In this document: positions 25,301 to 35,515 of the stretch, piece by piece
Layout of the letters: every line of letters begins with the position of its first letter
Numbering within the stretch: position 1 is the stretch's first letter
NCBI GenBank assembly: GCA_012656075.1
Contig: JAAKBF010000390.1
Location: 1 to 64,000, forward strand
Reading direction: 5' to 3'
Length of the DNA stretch: 64,000 nt
DNA from: Phytophthora hibernalis
Taxonomy: Eukaryota; Oomycota; Peronosporomycetes; Peronosporales; Peronosporaceae
Program-made: the position numbers and the translations under genes
The notes under the pieces: model-generated
Told to the model about the DNA's origin: nothing
The model's database searches: none
The model's input: the letters and a program-made list of their open reading frames with translations, nothing else

Positions 25301-26968
25301 TATCCTAGATTCTGCGGAGGACAAACAGGAACAGGACCAACGACGAGACTTACTGTTCACACTACTAGCTATTCGGTATGTGTCAGAGCCCACTACGTAT
25401 CGAGAAGCAATGCGATCTTCTCACGCTTATCAGTGGAAAACCGCAGCCATGTCGGAGTACAAGTCTCTCATGGACAATCGCACGTGGACACTCGTGCCCC
25501 CTCAAAGGGACGAAAGATTCTCACCAGTCACTGGGTATTTGTTGTCATGTATATCGGCTCAGGCGAGATTGACCGCTTCAAAGCGCGTCTAGTGATCAAA
25601 GGATTCCTCCAGGAACATGGCATTGACTACAACGTGATCTTTTCACCTGTTATCAGGATGGAAGTACTCAGACTTCTCACGATCGCAGCCTTGCTCGATC
25701 TCGAAATCCACCAAATGGATGTCAAGACGGCATTTCTTAACGGTTTTCTTGAGGAGGAAATCTACATGGCTCAACCGGAGGGCTTCAAAATTCCGGGCAA
25801 GGAGCACCTAGTGTGCAAACTCCTAAAAGTCTGTACGGGTTGAAACAAGCTCCCTGTGTCTGGTACCAAACATTGTCTACTTTTCTTGTGAGTCTTGGTT
25901 TTTATAAACTCATCAAATATAGCTGTGTATTCATTCGAACGCTTGACGATATCACTTGCTATATTGCAGTGTACGTTGACGATCTCTTGATCATTGCGCC
26001 CACTCCAGCTCTCGTAAGTGAGTTGAAATCCGCCATGAAGAAGCGGTTCTCCATGTCTGATTTAGGGAGGTGAAGTACTTACTCGGCTGGTCTATTGATC
26101 GTGACCGTAAGAACCGAACGATCCTTATCCACCAGCACAAGTACGCTACGAAGGTCATTGACCATTTCAGCGACTTCATTCCGTACCCTATTGCAACCCC
26201 AGCCGATCGGAACGCTAAACTCTCCGTAAGTAGTCAACCTAGCAGTGAGGCATAGAAAGATGCGATGAAAGACATTCCGTATCGTGAAGCCGTCGGCAGT
26301 GTTATGTACCTCATGGTAGGCACTCGACCCGATATGGCCTTCTACATGCGTGAGGTTAGTTAATTCCTAGCGAACCCTGGGATGGAGCACTGGCACACCG
26401 TTATCCGAGGCCTCAAGTACCTGGCAGGCACCAAAGCCTACGGTATGATACTGGAGGCATGCTGAAAGTCACCCCAGAGAACCTAGCTGACAATCTGACA
26501 GCCTATAGCGACTCGGACTATGCCAACTGCCCCGACACACGACGATCGGTCGGCGGATACGTGACTATGCTCGCTAACAGTCCAATATCCTGGCTCACAC
26601 GCAAACATCACACAGTAGTTCTCTCTACAACAGAGGCTGAGTATATCGCCCTCTGTCACTGCATGCAAGAGATGATCTTCTTGAAGATTATCCTGAACGA
26701 ACTCGGGTTTGCTCCAACAAAGCCTAATCTGATTCACGAGGACAACCAAAGCTGCATCAAAATCTGCAATAACCCCGAACTACATGGTAGGTCTAAACAC
26801 ATTCACGTGAGATACTGCTTTGTGCAGGAAAAGGTGGAGCGACACGAATTCACCGTCGCCTATTGCCACACCAAGGAAATGGTAGCTGACATATTTACGA
26901 AAGCACGAGATAAACATCAGTTCAAAGAACTAAGGACCAAGCTCAGGATGAAAGCCCTAGTTGCTTAA
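22352..26968 (+). pseudogene. copia-1 gag-pol, decayed
   Basis: Gag (22352-23340) begins MNPSQASSDDF, has a UBN2-like capsid part (MPKSWKNNL) and a zinc knuckle CSYC-x4-H whose last cysteine codon is now TGA (23333). Protease: MDSGCTRHVTHE (23741). Pre-integrase: HKRLGHP and CVACTLAKSHRSPF (24150-24300). Integrase core: IFIDDFSRFMFTYPIKARS (24410-24470), QADNAK (24590), QQNGVAERR (24680). RT: QMDVKTAFLNGFLEEE (25715) and YVDDLLII (25975). RNase H: STTEAEYIALC (26630) to 26968. In-frame stops (23006 TAG, 24029 TAG, 24603 TAA) and frame shifts near 24330, 24905, 25540, 25820, 26070 and 26455 interrupt it. It cannot make a polyprotein. Confidence 0.88.
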
Positions 26969-27227
26969 CGAGGTCTTTTCCGTGTAGTATACGAGTATAA
27001 TACTTCTGCATGAAGCGTACCTATTTAATTGCGTTCTTTTATTTTTCCCACTGGGTTTATAGTTTGTTCGCTAAAAGGTTTTTCCTCAATGAGGTTTCCC
27101 TGGTCTAGTCCAAATTTCATACAGGCACAAGAAATATTAAACCATGTACAAACATATTTTTGCTAGGAAGGTTCATTATCGATTAGGCAAACCCGCAGAA
27201 ATCCCTACCGACTCCTATCACCTACTT

Positions 27228-28870
27228 CTACTTGAAGACGATGAACGGACGAACAAATGAATAGAAGTTGATCCAGTCCGCTGACGAGATCGGTTCCCCT
27301 TGCTCCGAATCATGGATCAGTCGCTTGGTGCCTTGAACTGTGAGAACGAATCCATGCCCGACGAAGCTGTGGTTGTAGGCCGCAATGATATAAATCCCGT
27401 CGGCGAGATCAATCTCCTCCAAAACGCGAGCTCCACGACGTCCTGCAACTGCATAGTTGTTCTTGGTAATTGCATTGTAGACCAGGTAACAGCCGGCATC
27501 TCGAAGTCGACGCAGGAAGCGCAACACGATCTTCCACGTGCCCCCTTGGTCATGTCACGATTGTAGAGAGCGAGTTCATCATGAACGAACTGGTCGATAT
27601 CCACCTGTGTCACAATATCCGGACGTCCCGCCAACGCTGCTGCACGCTTCAGTGCATTGAACATGCAGAGGCCTTCGGAGTCTGCGCCAAGAAGAGCTAT
27701 TCCATACTCGTCTTCGCGCCAGACGGTGTCGAACTTCTTTTACCCGATGCTTTCCAGCGGTCCACGAGATCTATCTCTTTAACGAAACCGTCTTCAATCA
27801 GCTTCGATTTTGGCTGCCACGTACGGAGAAATTATCGGCGATATTTAATCCGTCGATAAATCCAAAGTACACGGTACTCTGTACCCAAAGGCGACTCACG
27901 TCGATCATTGATCCGGCCCACTCTCCATGACTGCGTGGTTGTTGCATAGTCGGTCTCCACCGTGATCTCATCACCGGTGTAATACTTCCCATAAATAGGG
28001 TAGTACAGCTGTTCGGGTGAAGTAGCGTCCTCACGCTGAAGTGAACAGTTCTGACATTCATCAGAAGCCCCGCTGTTTAAGTATGTGCACAGAAAGCACA
28101 CCCAGCTATCACCAAGGCCATCGCTGTCACAATCCAGACCGTCTCCATCTGTATGGTCGTTGACGCTAACAGCCCGGTCAGTTGCACTAAATTCCCGGTC
28201 AGTGTCAATAACCATCTGGTCGGTGCCAGTAACAGTCTGATTGGTAACAATAATTGCTTGGTCGGTGTCAATAACTGTGTTGTCGGTGCCAATAGCTGTT
28301 TGGCTGGTGCCACTATCTGCCTGGCCGGTGCCACGATCTTCCTGGTCAGTGGCAGGAGTTACAGCACGTGGTACAGATCCGTCTGTACCAACAGTACATA
28401 GGATTGTGGCTGCAACCACCTGGTTGGTGGCGGAAGTGAAGGTGTTGACCTGCCCCATCATGGGTGCTGCCCCGGGCTCACGGTCGCACACGCCGCGCTC
28501 GAAGCACTACTGCCTATGGCAACAGCAGGCACAACAGCTACGTCGTCTCGTGCAGCTTGCACAGCTGCCAGCAATGCGGCCCCCGCAGCAGTGTCCGTCC
28601 CTGCAGTCCTGTTGCCCTCGGTCCCCGCGACATTCGACGACCTGGCCCCGTGGCCTTCAACATTCCGACCTGCGTAGAGCCCTCTCCAGCACTTCTTTGG
28701 TCGAAGTGGCGCTCCTGCTCGCTGCCGCACCGCGACGCGCAGCACCGGCCTTCTTCATGGCCCGCACCTTAGCTGCTGCTCTGGGCTTCCTCTTCCCAAA
28801 GCCCCTAGTACTCGGAGAGGGCTTGCCCCGGAACACCTGATCTCTCGTCTTGCCTGTCTACCACAGTTTC
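27228..28870 (-). pseudogene. Antisense accessory gene of copia-1: zinc finger, chromo-like and OTU-like cysteine-protease-like protein
   Basis: Reading from 28870 downward: a basic Ala/Lys-rich start (GFGKRKPRAAAKVRAMKK), a Thr/Asp-rich tract of near-heptad TDQ repeats (28330-28140), then a RanBP2-type zinc finger WVCFLCTYLNSGASDECQNC (28110-28050; C-x2-C-x10-C-x2-C). Next is a chromo-like segment (SWRVGRINDRRE ... EYRVLW, 27940-27850). The C-terminal domain carries DSEGLCMFNALKRAAAL near 27680, reminiscent of the OTU catalytic D-G-x-C motif, and NHSFVGHGFVL near 27360, a possible catalytic His. Stop at 27228. Frame breaks occur near 28650, 27845, 27700 and 27525. It is opposite in orientation to gag-pol, inside the LTRs. 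Function unknown; the protease reading rests on short motifs. Confidence 0.55.
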
Positions 28871-29062
28871 ACCATGGCGTGCCCAGTAGTACCGACGTTT
28901 ACAACGCAGCAGAGCTGTGTGTACCAACGTCGCGCAGCAAGCCGCAGGCTTCCACAACGCGACCTTATGCAAACTGAAGGGTCACCTAAACTCTGAAACT
29001 GAGTACCTCTAATATCGGATAAATTCGGAGTATGGCCTTTTGATTCAAAGAAGCAGGGAGGT

Positions 29063-29288
29063 TGTTGAAATTGCTCTTGAATCAAATAGGTACAGTGTTC
29101 CAGAAGCTGATGATTGGTCATCAGAGACCCTGTACAAAGTGTTATATTAGAGGTTAGTGTGGTATATTATAGCATACTGTAGTTTTCTCTTCACCAACCA
29201 TTAGGTTTGCTACTGCACCCCCGTTAATACACTTCACTTCGCTGTTTACCAGCAACAACACAAGTAACATCCAGCATTCCCCTCAACA
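29063..29288 (+). repeat. copia-1 3' LTR with upstream polypurine tract
   Basis: 226 bp, TGTTGA to TCAACA, preceded at 29047-29061 by the purine tract AAAGAAGCAGGGAGG and followed by the duplication AAAAT. Several base changes and a 10-bp indel against the 5' LTR suggest an insertion that is not recent. Confidence 0.88.
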
Positions 29289-29293
29289 AAAAT

Positions 29294-29709
29294 GTTCAGA
29301 ATTGGTGAAATGGCACGCTCAGGAAAAAGAGATCTCCATTGTCATACCCCAAAATGGCGGAACATTTTGTTGGCTGGTGGTCGCAATATCTTTTCAATTT
29401 TTGTGAAAAAGTGTATTATCGGAAAGCTCTTGTTAAAAGCAATCGAAAGAGATTAGTTTTGCGATTTGAAAGGGATAAAAAACAATTTAAATTTTCGGCT
29501 AGGTACAAATAATAGGCCGTCAACTTTAAAGTCGATTATCTCGATAACTTAAATGGTGGATAAGTATCATTTTGTTCGCCGCAGTCTCACGAAATTTTCG
29601 TTTCCAGGTCATACGGTCTTTGGGTCATTCAACAGTTACATTAATGAAACTTATGCAATAACCATCAGCTCAATCTGATAAGGGACGAGGGAGCGGTGCC
29701 CCCAAATGG
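29294..29709. other. AT-rich stretch without a gene
   Basis: No credible ORF on either strand. AT-rich, with TTTAAA/AATTT-rich tracts (29440-29520). It sits between the copia-1 right duplication and the end of a tyrosine-recombinase relic. Possibly the terminal non-coding part of that relic. Confidence 0.5.
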
Positions 29710-30275
29710 TCATGCAATGGCTGCATTCATGCAACGTCGAATCCCCCGTGCACTGGCAATCATGGCTGCGGACAACGTGGTCACGGACTCTTTGCAACGC
29801 CTCGTGTGGGTCTTAAAGGCGTCCGATATCCATCGGCCGTGAACTGTATTGTGAGCGCGTCTGCGCCTAACCGATACAAGTGCGATGGACCGTCTGAACG
29901 GAGGGACTGCGCGCCGAAGTGACTGGGATCCTTGCCAGTCTTGATGGATGTACGTTTTGATTGCCTACGCAACATCAGCAGTCGATATGCACGCTGATTT
30001 CATCCCGCGTGCCATGTATTCCGCCGCTGGTATGCCAACAGGAAGGTTCGTTCTAGAACGGAACAGAAGGAGAGCACCATATACCGGGCACAGGAATGGA
30101 TACCCCGAACGAGATAGCATCCTTGAAATAGGAGCGCCGTCTTGGATTGGCTTCGAGCCAATCAACCGTAAACACACCGATTGCGCTAGAGTGGGTGAGG
30201 CTGTCAGTTTGTCCGTTGCATCCAAAACCACGATGTCTTGGGCGTGCACCGCGAACCAGGGTCCGCGGATTTGAT
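29710..30275 (-). pseudogene. Tyrosine recombinase (Crypton/DIRS-like) C-terminal domain, inactive
   Basis: Reading downward: FAVHAQDIVVLDATDKL, GSKPIQDGAPISRMLSRSG, LCPVYGALLLF, VGIPAAEYM (30250-29990), then LYRLGADALTIQF (29880-29845), GRWISDAF and KESVTTLSAAM to a stop at 29710. This is the pattern of oomycete tyrosine-recombinase domains, which end H-S-L-R ... GRW ... Y-T-R. Here the catalytic H-x-x-R reads QSLR and the catalytic tyrosine position reads H (FKTHTR), and there are frame breaks near 29990 and 29845. It should be catalytically dead. Confidence 0.65.
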
Positions 30276-31471
30276 CTTGCCGACGAACGTCCTCAGCCGG
30301 GACGTCACTTTCCGCATGTGGTCGTACCACACTTCTTGACCCAGACTTTGCAGCCCATAGAGCGCGTCGAGGATCTCCTCGTAGGACGCGCAGCTGGGAC
30401 TTGCTGGCTGCAGCTGGGCTGTCGCACTGAAGTCGCTCGCGAAATTCAGGTTGCATGAGCCATCCTCGAGGATCGCCATTCCACTAGACGCCTTGAAATG
30501 CATGATAGTTAGGCCAAGCGACCCGAGTCTTTCGCTGAAGACTGCCATCATACTGTTGGGTTGTCTTGAACTTGACGCACTCCGGCTCCCGAATAACCAA
30601 CACAAACGACATTGCAGATACAGACTTACCTGTGTCCGTCCCAAAAGCGCGGAACATCCGGCTTGTAACCAACAGGTGAGCTTGAGGTAGGTTGTAGTCA
30701 CCTTTTGTCTTCTTGGAACCTTTGGGAAAACTTGAGCTTGTCAGGTAACAGATGCCACTTCGTGACAGCTCTCCCTTCGCGTTTGGACTAGTCAAACCCA
30801 CCGGAGCTACCACCGAGTCCACGTGACGGACAGGATGTGCCACCAGGCCGCGGAGATGGAGAATTTCGTTCCTCAAGGCTTGGAGCTCGGCCAACAGGGA
30901 TCTGTAACGCCGAGGGTCGGCTGCGCCACAGGAGCGCTGGGGATCACGGGGCTGCTCTCAGGTTTGGCCACAGCAGGAACCAGAGGCTCAGGTTGTCCAG
31001 CACCCGGTTCGAACGAAGCCATGAACGTTGCCCAAGTCGAAGACTTGATCGCTCCGGGTCGTCAGTACGCTCTTGGCCTCGGTCGCCCCCTCAGTGGACT
31101 TCCTCGCCTTCTTCGTTGCCGGCGGAGCTCGTTTCTCCTCCGAGTCCGAGCCCAGGTCTGCCGTGCGAGGGGTCTTCTTTGCGCTCGATCCTCCGGTCAC
31201 AGAGGCACGCTTTGCGGTCTTCTTCTTCGCCTTGCGGGCATCGGCTGCGGCCCTGCTGCGTGCAGCCTTCGTGCAAGCGTGCTCGCGCGGAGCGGCGGAC
31301 GGTCGGACTTCTGCCGGGCGGAGGTCGCCGACCACGGCTCTTCAGTGCCGGTCAAGTCGACGACGTCAGGGCTTCTGGTGGAAGTCTGTATCCGTTGGGG
31401 TGCTGGGGCCCGGGATGAAGGCGACGTAGGAAGGCGCCCTGGCCGGCTCGGGTTCTCCACGGGAGATCATT
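30276..31471 (-). pseudogene. Gag-like or N-terminal ORF beside the tyrosine recombinase relic
   Basis: Frame-broken coding sequence starting near 31471 (MISRGEPEPARAP). It has a basic region (ADARKAKKKTAKRAS near 31240, KKARKSTEGATEAK near 31090) and a possible leucine-rich coil (LQALRNEILHLRGLV near 30880). A folded part follows (RMFRAFGTDTGKSVSAM near 30650; YEEILDALYGLQSLGQEVWYD near 30370). It ends VGKIKSADPG at the junction with the recombinase domain. It resembles a nucleocapsid-like protein of a DIRS-type element, but I see no reverse transcriptase. Function unassigned. Confidence 0.4.
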
Positions 31472-31545
31472 GCAGGTAGTTGGTTTAGAACCCCTTTTTC
31501 TTGGTCTTGGTGTCTTCTGACTCTGAAGTGAGGATGAGGGAGAGC

Positions 31546-31618
31546 GAGCCAACGCTCTCCCCTGTAGCCACGCGTTTGGGGCTCCAAACGTGTGGCTACA
31601 GGGGGCGAGCGCTGGCTC
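31546..31618. repeat. Long imperfect inverted repeat (hairpin, about 34-bp arms)
   Basis: Left arm GAGCCAACGCT...CCTGTAGCCACGCGTTTGG and right arm CCAAACGTGTGGCTACAGG...AGCGCTGGCTC are complementary with few mismatches around a 4-bp loop (GGCT, 31580-31583). It lies just upstream of the N-terminal ORF of the tyrosine-recombinase relic and could be the terminus of that element. No gene overlaps it. Confidence 0.7.
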
Positions 31619-32402
31619 ATACCGATATGTACCGGTACACCGGAAGTTTAAATTTCATGTGGAAAACACAATTCCCTTGGCCTTGCACCTTTGAGTCAAA
31701 AATTTTGACTCCGCAAAATGCCTCGCTCGGTCTTGATCTTATTAACTTTTGTTTCAGCCAATCGTTTGCGAGCGGGTAGGTTGTGGATAGGGGAGGCTAA
31801 GCGCCTTCGCAACGGCCCTTCTACAAACCGATCGACACCTGCAGAATGTGTTCTCCGATTAGATTGTCCCAGGCAAGAAATTTACAAATGCTATAATATC
31901 AGTACTTAGTCACAAATAACCCGTTAAGGTTTTACACCGTGGCAGGCAATCGCGTAACCTGTCCTCTGTACGTTCACCCGTTGGCCGCTACAAATCTTCA
32001 GGTCTAAAAACAACAACGCACCGATTTCTACCTCAAGACGAAGCGTCTAGAACCATCTCAGCAGGCCAAGCGGAAGTAGGACCGCCTGCTATTGCAGGCC
32101 CGTCGGGACGCCGTATGATATCTCCTTGTACATATCGAGTAGACGCCATCAGTGCTATCAACGCCGCCATCAAATCGCATATCATCCGCCCCACTGCCGT
32201 CTGGTACCAGCATCTTCAATTGCTTTTATAATCGTGTAATATGCTTTTGTTGCATTCCACTGTTCTCGCCGGTACGCAACACGAACATGTTGTTGTTCAT
32301 TTTCATTATAGAACTTAACCGAAACAAGCTGGCGTTGACAGCGTTTACCAGTTTCCATCTTGAAAACCACTGAATATAAACATTGCCGTAGCATGGAACT
32401 AT
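31619..32402. other. No recognisable gene
   Basis: About 780 bp of mixed sequence. Short ORFs on both strands show no family resemblance. It contains ACCGATATGTACCGGTACACCGG-type short palindromic sequence near 31620-31645. Confidence 0.5.
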
Positions 32403-32806
32403 CATCTCAAGACGGCAATGGAGATCGGCCGGCGCTTGGCGGTGCAGCTCCTTCCGGCTTCGCGGACGTTTCGTTGTCACCACCGCCGAGTCAAACGTCC
32501 TCCGTGTTACCGGTCCAGCCTATCAGCGAAATCATCGCTGTAACCAATGGGAATGTTTGTGACATTGATCTGGCCGACACCAAACGCACAATTTGCCTGA
32601 TTTGGTTGGACTCTGTAGTCGAGCCTGTCAGTTCCTCGGCGTGCACGCATGTTCTCTGTGGGGAGTCCATCTACGCATACGTCGCCCGTGCGATTTCACA
32701 AGATGGACGACCGTTGTCCATTTTTCGTGCAAATATATCGATTACGCCGAGTGCGTTGTCTTTTCGTGAGCGATTTTTTTACATTAACCCAAATAAACGA
32801 TGTTAG
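32403..32806 (+). pseudogene. RING/RBR-like zinc-finger remnant
   Basis: The frame reads MELSSQDGNGDRPALGG, a Ser/Pro-rich stretch, then VCDIDLADT and, near 32640-32690, SACTHVLCGESIYAYVARAI. The spacing of C-H-x2-C recalls the first RING of RBR ubiquitin ligases, but two expected cysteines read D (CDID) and S (GES), and the frame breaks near 32725. It is probably a decayed fragment. The intact zinc-finger gene at 33513 may be unrelated. Confidence 0.35.
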
Positions 32807-33512
32807 TATCTTTTCTTTTGTATTTTTAAACTTTTTTCAAACAGTGTGTGTGGGGGAGGGGGCACTCGTATACTCAATTTCAGGTGATCGTCTCTTAACC
32901 CCAATTGATAAAGTCATGCAAGCTTGATTATACTGGTAGTTTTTTTTGGGGGTAATAAATTATTAAATCAGATAGTTAATACAGATACCAATTTAAGTTC
33001 AATAATGGCGATGGGGCCGACCTCGTCTTGAAGATTTTCATTTGTGTTTGGGCTTGGGGATTAGTTTTCGAGTCCCTTTACCAAGAGGACAGTTATATCT
33101 CGGAGGACAAGGGCGTAATCCAGGCGTAGATTATTTAGAGTCACAGCCATATCAAATTGGTAGAAGTAGGACTTCGTTGTGTTTGTGCGATTTTGTGTAG
33201 GTTTAGGTTACTTAGGTCAGACGCCACACTATAGTCTAACTTAGATCGGATTCGTATTTATGATGTGATTAGTGGCCTTATTATAATCCAACGACCAAAC
33301 CACTGGCTACATTTCGCACCAGTACCGTCCGCGGTCTGTGCCCGAGCCACTCAAACAACGTTTCATTATTAAATCTACCCCGAAGCCCCCAGGTCCACTG
33401 GTGCGACACCTTCGAAGCGCACGTGCGACTGCGTGCGTTTAGTCGTCTGAAGTAAATTTGGGTCATATTTGGTACAATGTAATTTAAATTTAAAAATATT
33501 ATGTGTTGAAGT
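32807..33512. other. No recognisable gene
   Basis: AT-rich with several T runs (32800-32840, 32940-32950). No ORF of note. It lies upstream of the C2H2/RING gene and would contain its promoter. Confidence 0.5.
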
Positions 33513-34692
33513 ATGGAGCCTGAATACGTCTGTGAGGGCTGTCTCCACGACTTCAGTCGTTCGGATCACCTACGAAAACACCAGCAAGGGCGTTGCCGTG
33601 GCATCCCAGCCCCTCCATGTCAGCTTTGTGAAATATGCTGGCAGTGGGTGAAGGGCAATCGCCACCAGCGAAGTGCGCGGTGCCGCGGGCTTGACGACCG
33701 GGTTACCCACCGTAACCAGGTGGCCAAAGCCAGACGACAGAGGGACGCTACGTGGCACCGACAGCGTCGTCAACATCATCATCAATCTGACGATGCTGCG
33801 GTCGATGAGCGTAATCAAATTGGACAGCTGCTTTTGAGCAGCGATGGTGATCCTGATGATGGAGATGCTGGCTTTTTTGCGGGACCAGAGCGTAATCAAG
33901 TCGACAAACCGTTCGTGAGCAACGATGGGAATGATGGTAACGCCGACGATGTGGCAATCGACATTGAAATTGAAGACGAACAAGATTGCTTCGATCTTGC
34001 TGACTTTGAATGAAATGAGATCGAGTTGGACGCACTGGTCCCGTCAGCTGAGAACGGGCAACAAGAACGGACGCATGAAGATGGCAATTTCAAGGACGTG
34101 AAGGGGTTATTGACTGCATTATCTGCCTGTGCGCTCTCGACGGTGAACAATGGATATGCGGCCGCGACAGCTGTCGTCAGCCGTTCCACCGGGATTGCAT
34201 AAAGGCTTCCATTCCCGTTGACCCACGATGCAGTAACTGTCGCTACCCCATTCAACTTGACGTGGAAGATGACGAGGTGATGATTGTCAAGCACGTGCCC
34301 GATCGACCCAAGCGTGCTGTCTGTAACAATGTCATCACTGGAATTGTACTGGAAGGTCAACAGTGCAGCCACACACTTGAATACGAGTGTCTCATGGCCT
34401 ATAATGCACAATTTTTGGGAACATCAGAAACCGTGATTTGCAGTGCCCCGTGTGTTCACATCCCTTTCCGGTTCCTGGAATGACGAGTGACGACGAAGCT
34501 GACAACTACGAGGACGACGTCGAGGATGAAGCGTACGAGTACAACGTCGAGGCCGGTGAATTCGAGGAATCTGAAGAGGCGTTGGAAAGTGCTTCTGGAA
34601 CGGGTGGCGACAGTGCGGATGAGTACCACGCGAGTGATTTTGTCAGCTCGTCAGACTCAGAAGAGGATCACAACTCGGACGAGGTGAAGTAG
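33513..34692 (+). CDS. C2H2 plus RING-type zinc-finger protein with acidic tail (frame-broken)
   Basis: The start MEPEYVCEGC opens on a C2H2/C2HC finger (CEGC-x12-H-x5-C, residues 7-29). A basic/Gln-His-rich middle follows, then an acidic segment. After a frame break near 34011 comes CIICLCALDGEQWICG and RQPFHRDCIK, then RCSNCRYP (34110-34245), a RING-like cross-brace. A second cluster follows (VCNNVITG, QQCSHTLEYECL, then C..C across a break near 34440), and a very acidic C-terminus (EDDVEDEAYEY ... SSSDSEEDHNSDEVK) to 34692. Two one- or two-base breaks interrupt the frame. A nuclear ubiquitin-ligase or chromatin role is plausible; it may be a host gene or mobile-element cargo. No close family recognised. 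Confidence 0.55.
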
Positions 34693-34782
34693 CAGTAGCT
34701 CTACGAGGGGATGATGTGCATAATTACGTCATGAAATCAAGTTTGTTTAAGATTTGAATATAGACATTTATATGATCCCAAA

Positions 34783-35022
34783 GGTACAAAAAGGGACATC
34801 AGTACAATAAGGGACGACAGCGTACAATGAGAGATGACAGTACAATAAACGCGAGAAGTAAAATAAAGATAGACTGCAATATTTCGCGACAGGTACAATG
34901 AGGGACGACAGGGAACATCGAGGGACGATTGTACAATATGGTATACTGAGGGACGACAGTACAATGAGGTACGACAGTACAATGACGGACGACAGGGTAC
35001 AATGAAGGACGACAGTACAATC
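34783..35022. repeat. Imperfect minisatellite, unit about 18-20 bp (GTACAATGAGGGACGACA)
   Basis: About ten degenerate copies of GTACAATGAGGGACGACA, with variants such as GTACAATAAGGGACGACA and GTACAATGAAGGACGACA, run through 240 bp. One stray copy occurs at 35542-35560, beyond the tRNA-like gene. Spacing is irregular and no unique spacers occur. Confidence 0.8.
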
Positions 35023-35444
35023 CGTGAATGACTGCAGGGACGGCTATATCCGGCAAGAAGGTGGATACGAGGCGCTACGTTCGATCCGCGCTGGGAGGCG
35101 CCGCATTCGAAATTGGACCGCACGGCGAGTACGGGCTTCTAGAGGATCGCGTAGTGGTAGGTGGACCGTGGTGAAGATCCCGTGCGCGTGTTGGTCGTCG
35201 TTTTGGCGGCACACCGAGTACTGCAAGCATCCGACATCGAGTGAAGTCCGTCAGGGAGATTTCCACTGCCAGGATCATCCGATCCAGCAGGTGGACTCGG
35301 ACCGTATCGAGCCTTGCTCGACCAACAGGAAGTGTGATGATACGTGTGTGCGAGCCACACCGGCCCTGGCAGCACGCCGAGCACCACGGCAGACGCAAAA
35401 ACAGCGTCGCAGCTGCGTGGCTGAGCCGATAAAAGAGCGCAAAA
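35023..35444. other. No recognisable gene
   Basis: GC-rich segment between the minisatellite and the tRNA-like sequence. ORFs exist on both strands but none resembles a known family. Confidence 0.4.
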
Positions 35445-35515
35445 TGGTCATTCAGGGGCTCGAACCCTGGCCCGAAGCGTTTTAGCACTGTGCTCTACCG
35501 ACTGAGCTATTCACC
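35445..35515 (-). tRNA. Degenerate tRNA, Phe-type (possible SINE head)
   Basis: On the minus strand the internal A box TAGCTCAGTCGG and B box GGTTCGAGCCC are both good, and the D arm (GCTC/GAGC) and T arm (CAGGG/CCCTG) pair fully. The anticodon region CAGTGCTAAAACGCTT looks like a GAA (Phe) loop that has lost one G. The acceptor stem (GGTGAAT against AATGACC) has mismatches and the 8-9 spacer is one base short. A T4 run follows immediately. It is either a tRNA-Phe gene with assembly indels, a pseudogene, or a tRNA-derived SINE head. Confidence 0.5.

Larger units (their letters stand above)
22133..29288 (+). mobile_element. Full-length Ty1/copia element, copia-1, with antisense accessory gene
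   Basis: Bounded by LTRs beginning TGTTGA and ending TCAAC(A). A perfect 5-bp target-site duplication AAAAT flanks it (22128-22132 and 29289-29293). Order: 5' LTR, primer-binding site, gag-pol (22352-26968), a 2.1-kb segment with a minus-strand gene, a polypurine tract (AAAGAAGCAGGGAGG, 29047-29061) and the 3' LTR. Because the tract abuts the right LTR and the duplications match, the accessory segment appears to belong to the element and not to a neighbour. The coding region is decayed. Confidence 0.88.

Noticed and set aside
22352..26968. Programmed frameshifting as the cause of the copia-1 frame changes
   Set aside because: There are several in-frame stops (TAG, TGA, TAA) at conserved positions, including a zinc-knuckle cysteine, which indicate ordinary decay.
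26970..29040. Separate transposon nested in copia-1 (to explain the antisense gene)
   Set aside because: No inverted or direct termini or duplications were found around the segment, while the polypurine tract and AAAAT duplications place it within copia-1. This is not fully excluded.
30823..31479. Plus-strand ORFs of 190-218 codons at 30.8-31.5 kb
   Set aside because: GC-rich shadow frames opposite the minus-strand ORF with basic KKARK-type regions; no recognisable motif.
34783..35022. CRISPR array
   Set aside because: Units are degenerate, irregularly spaced and without unique spacers; the genome is eukaryotic.
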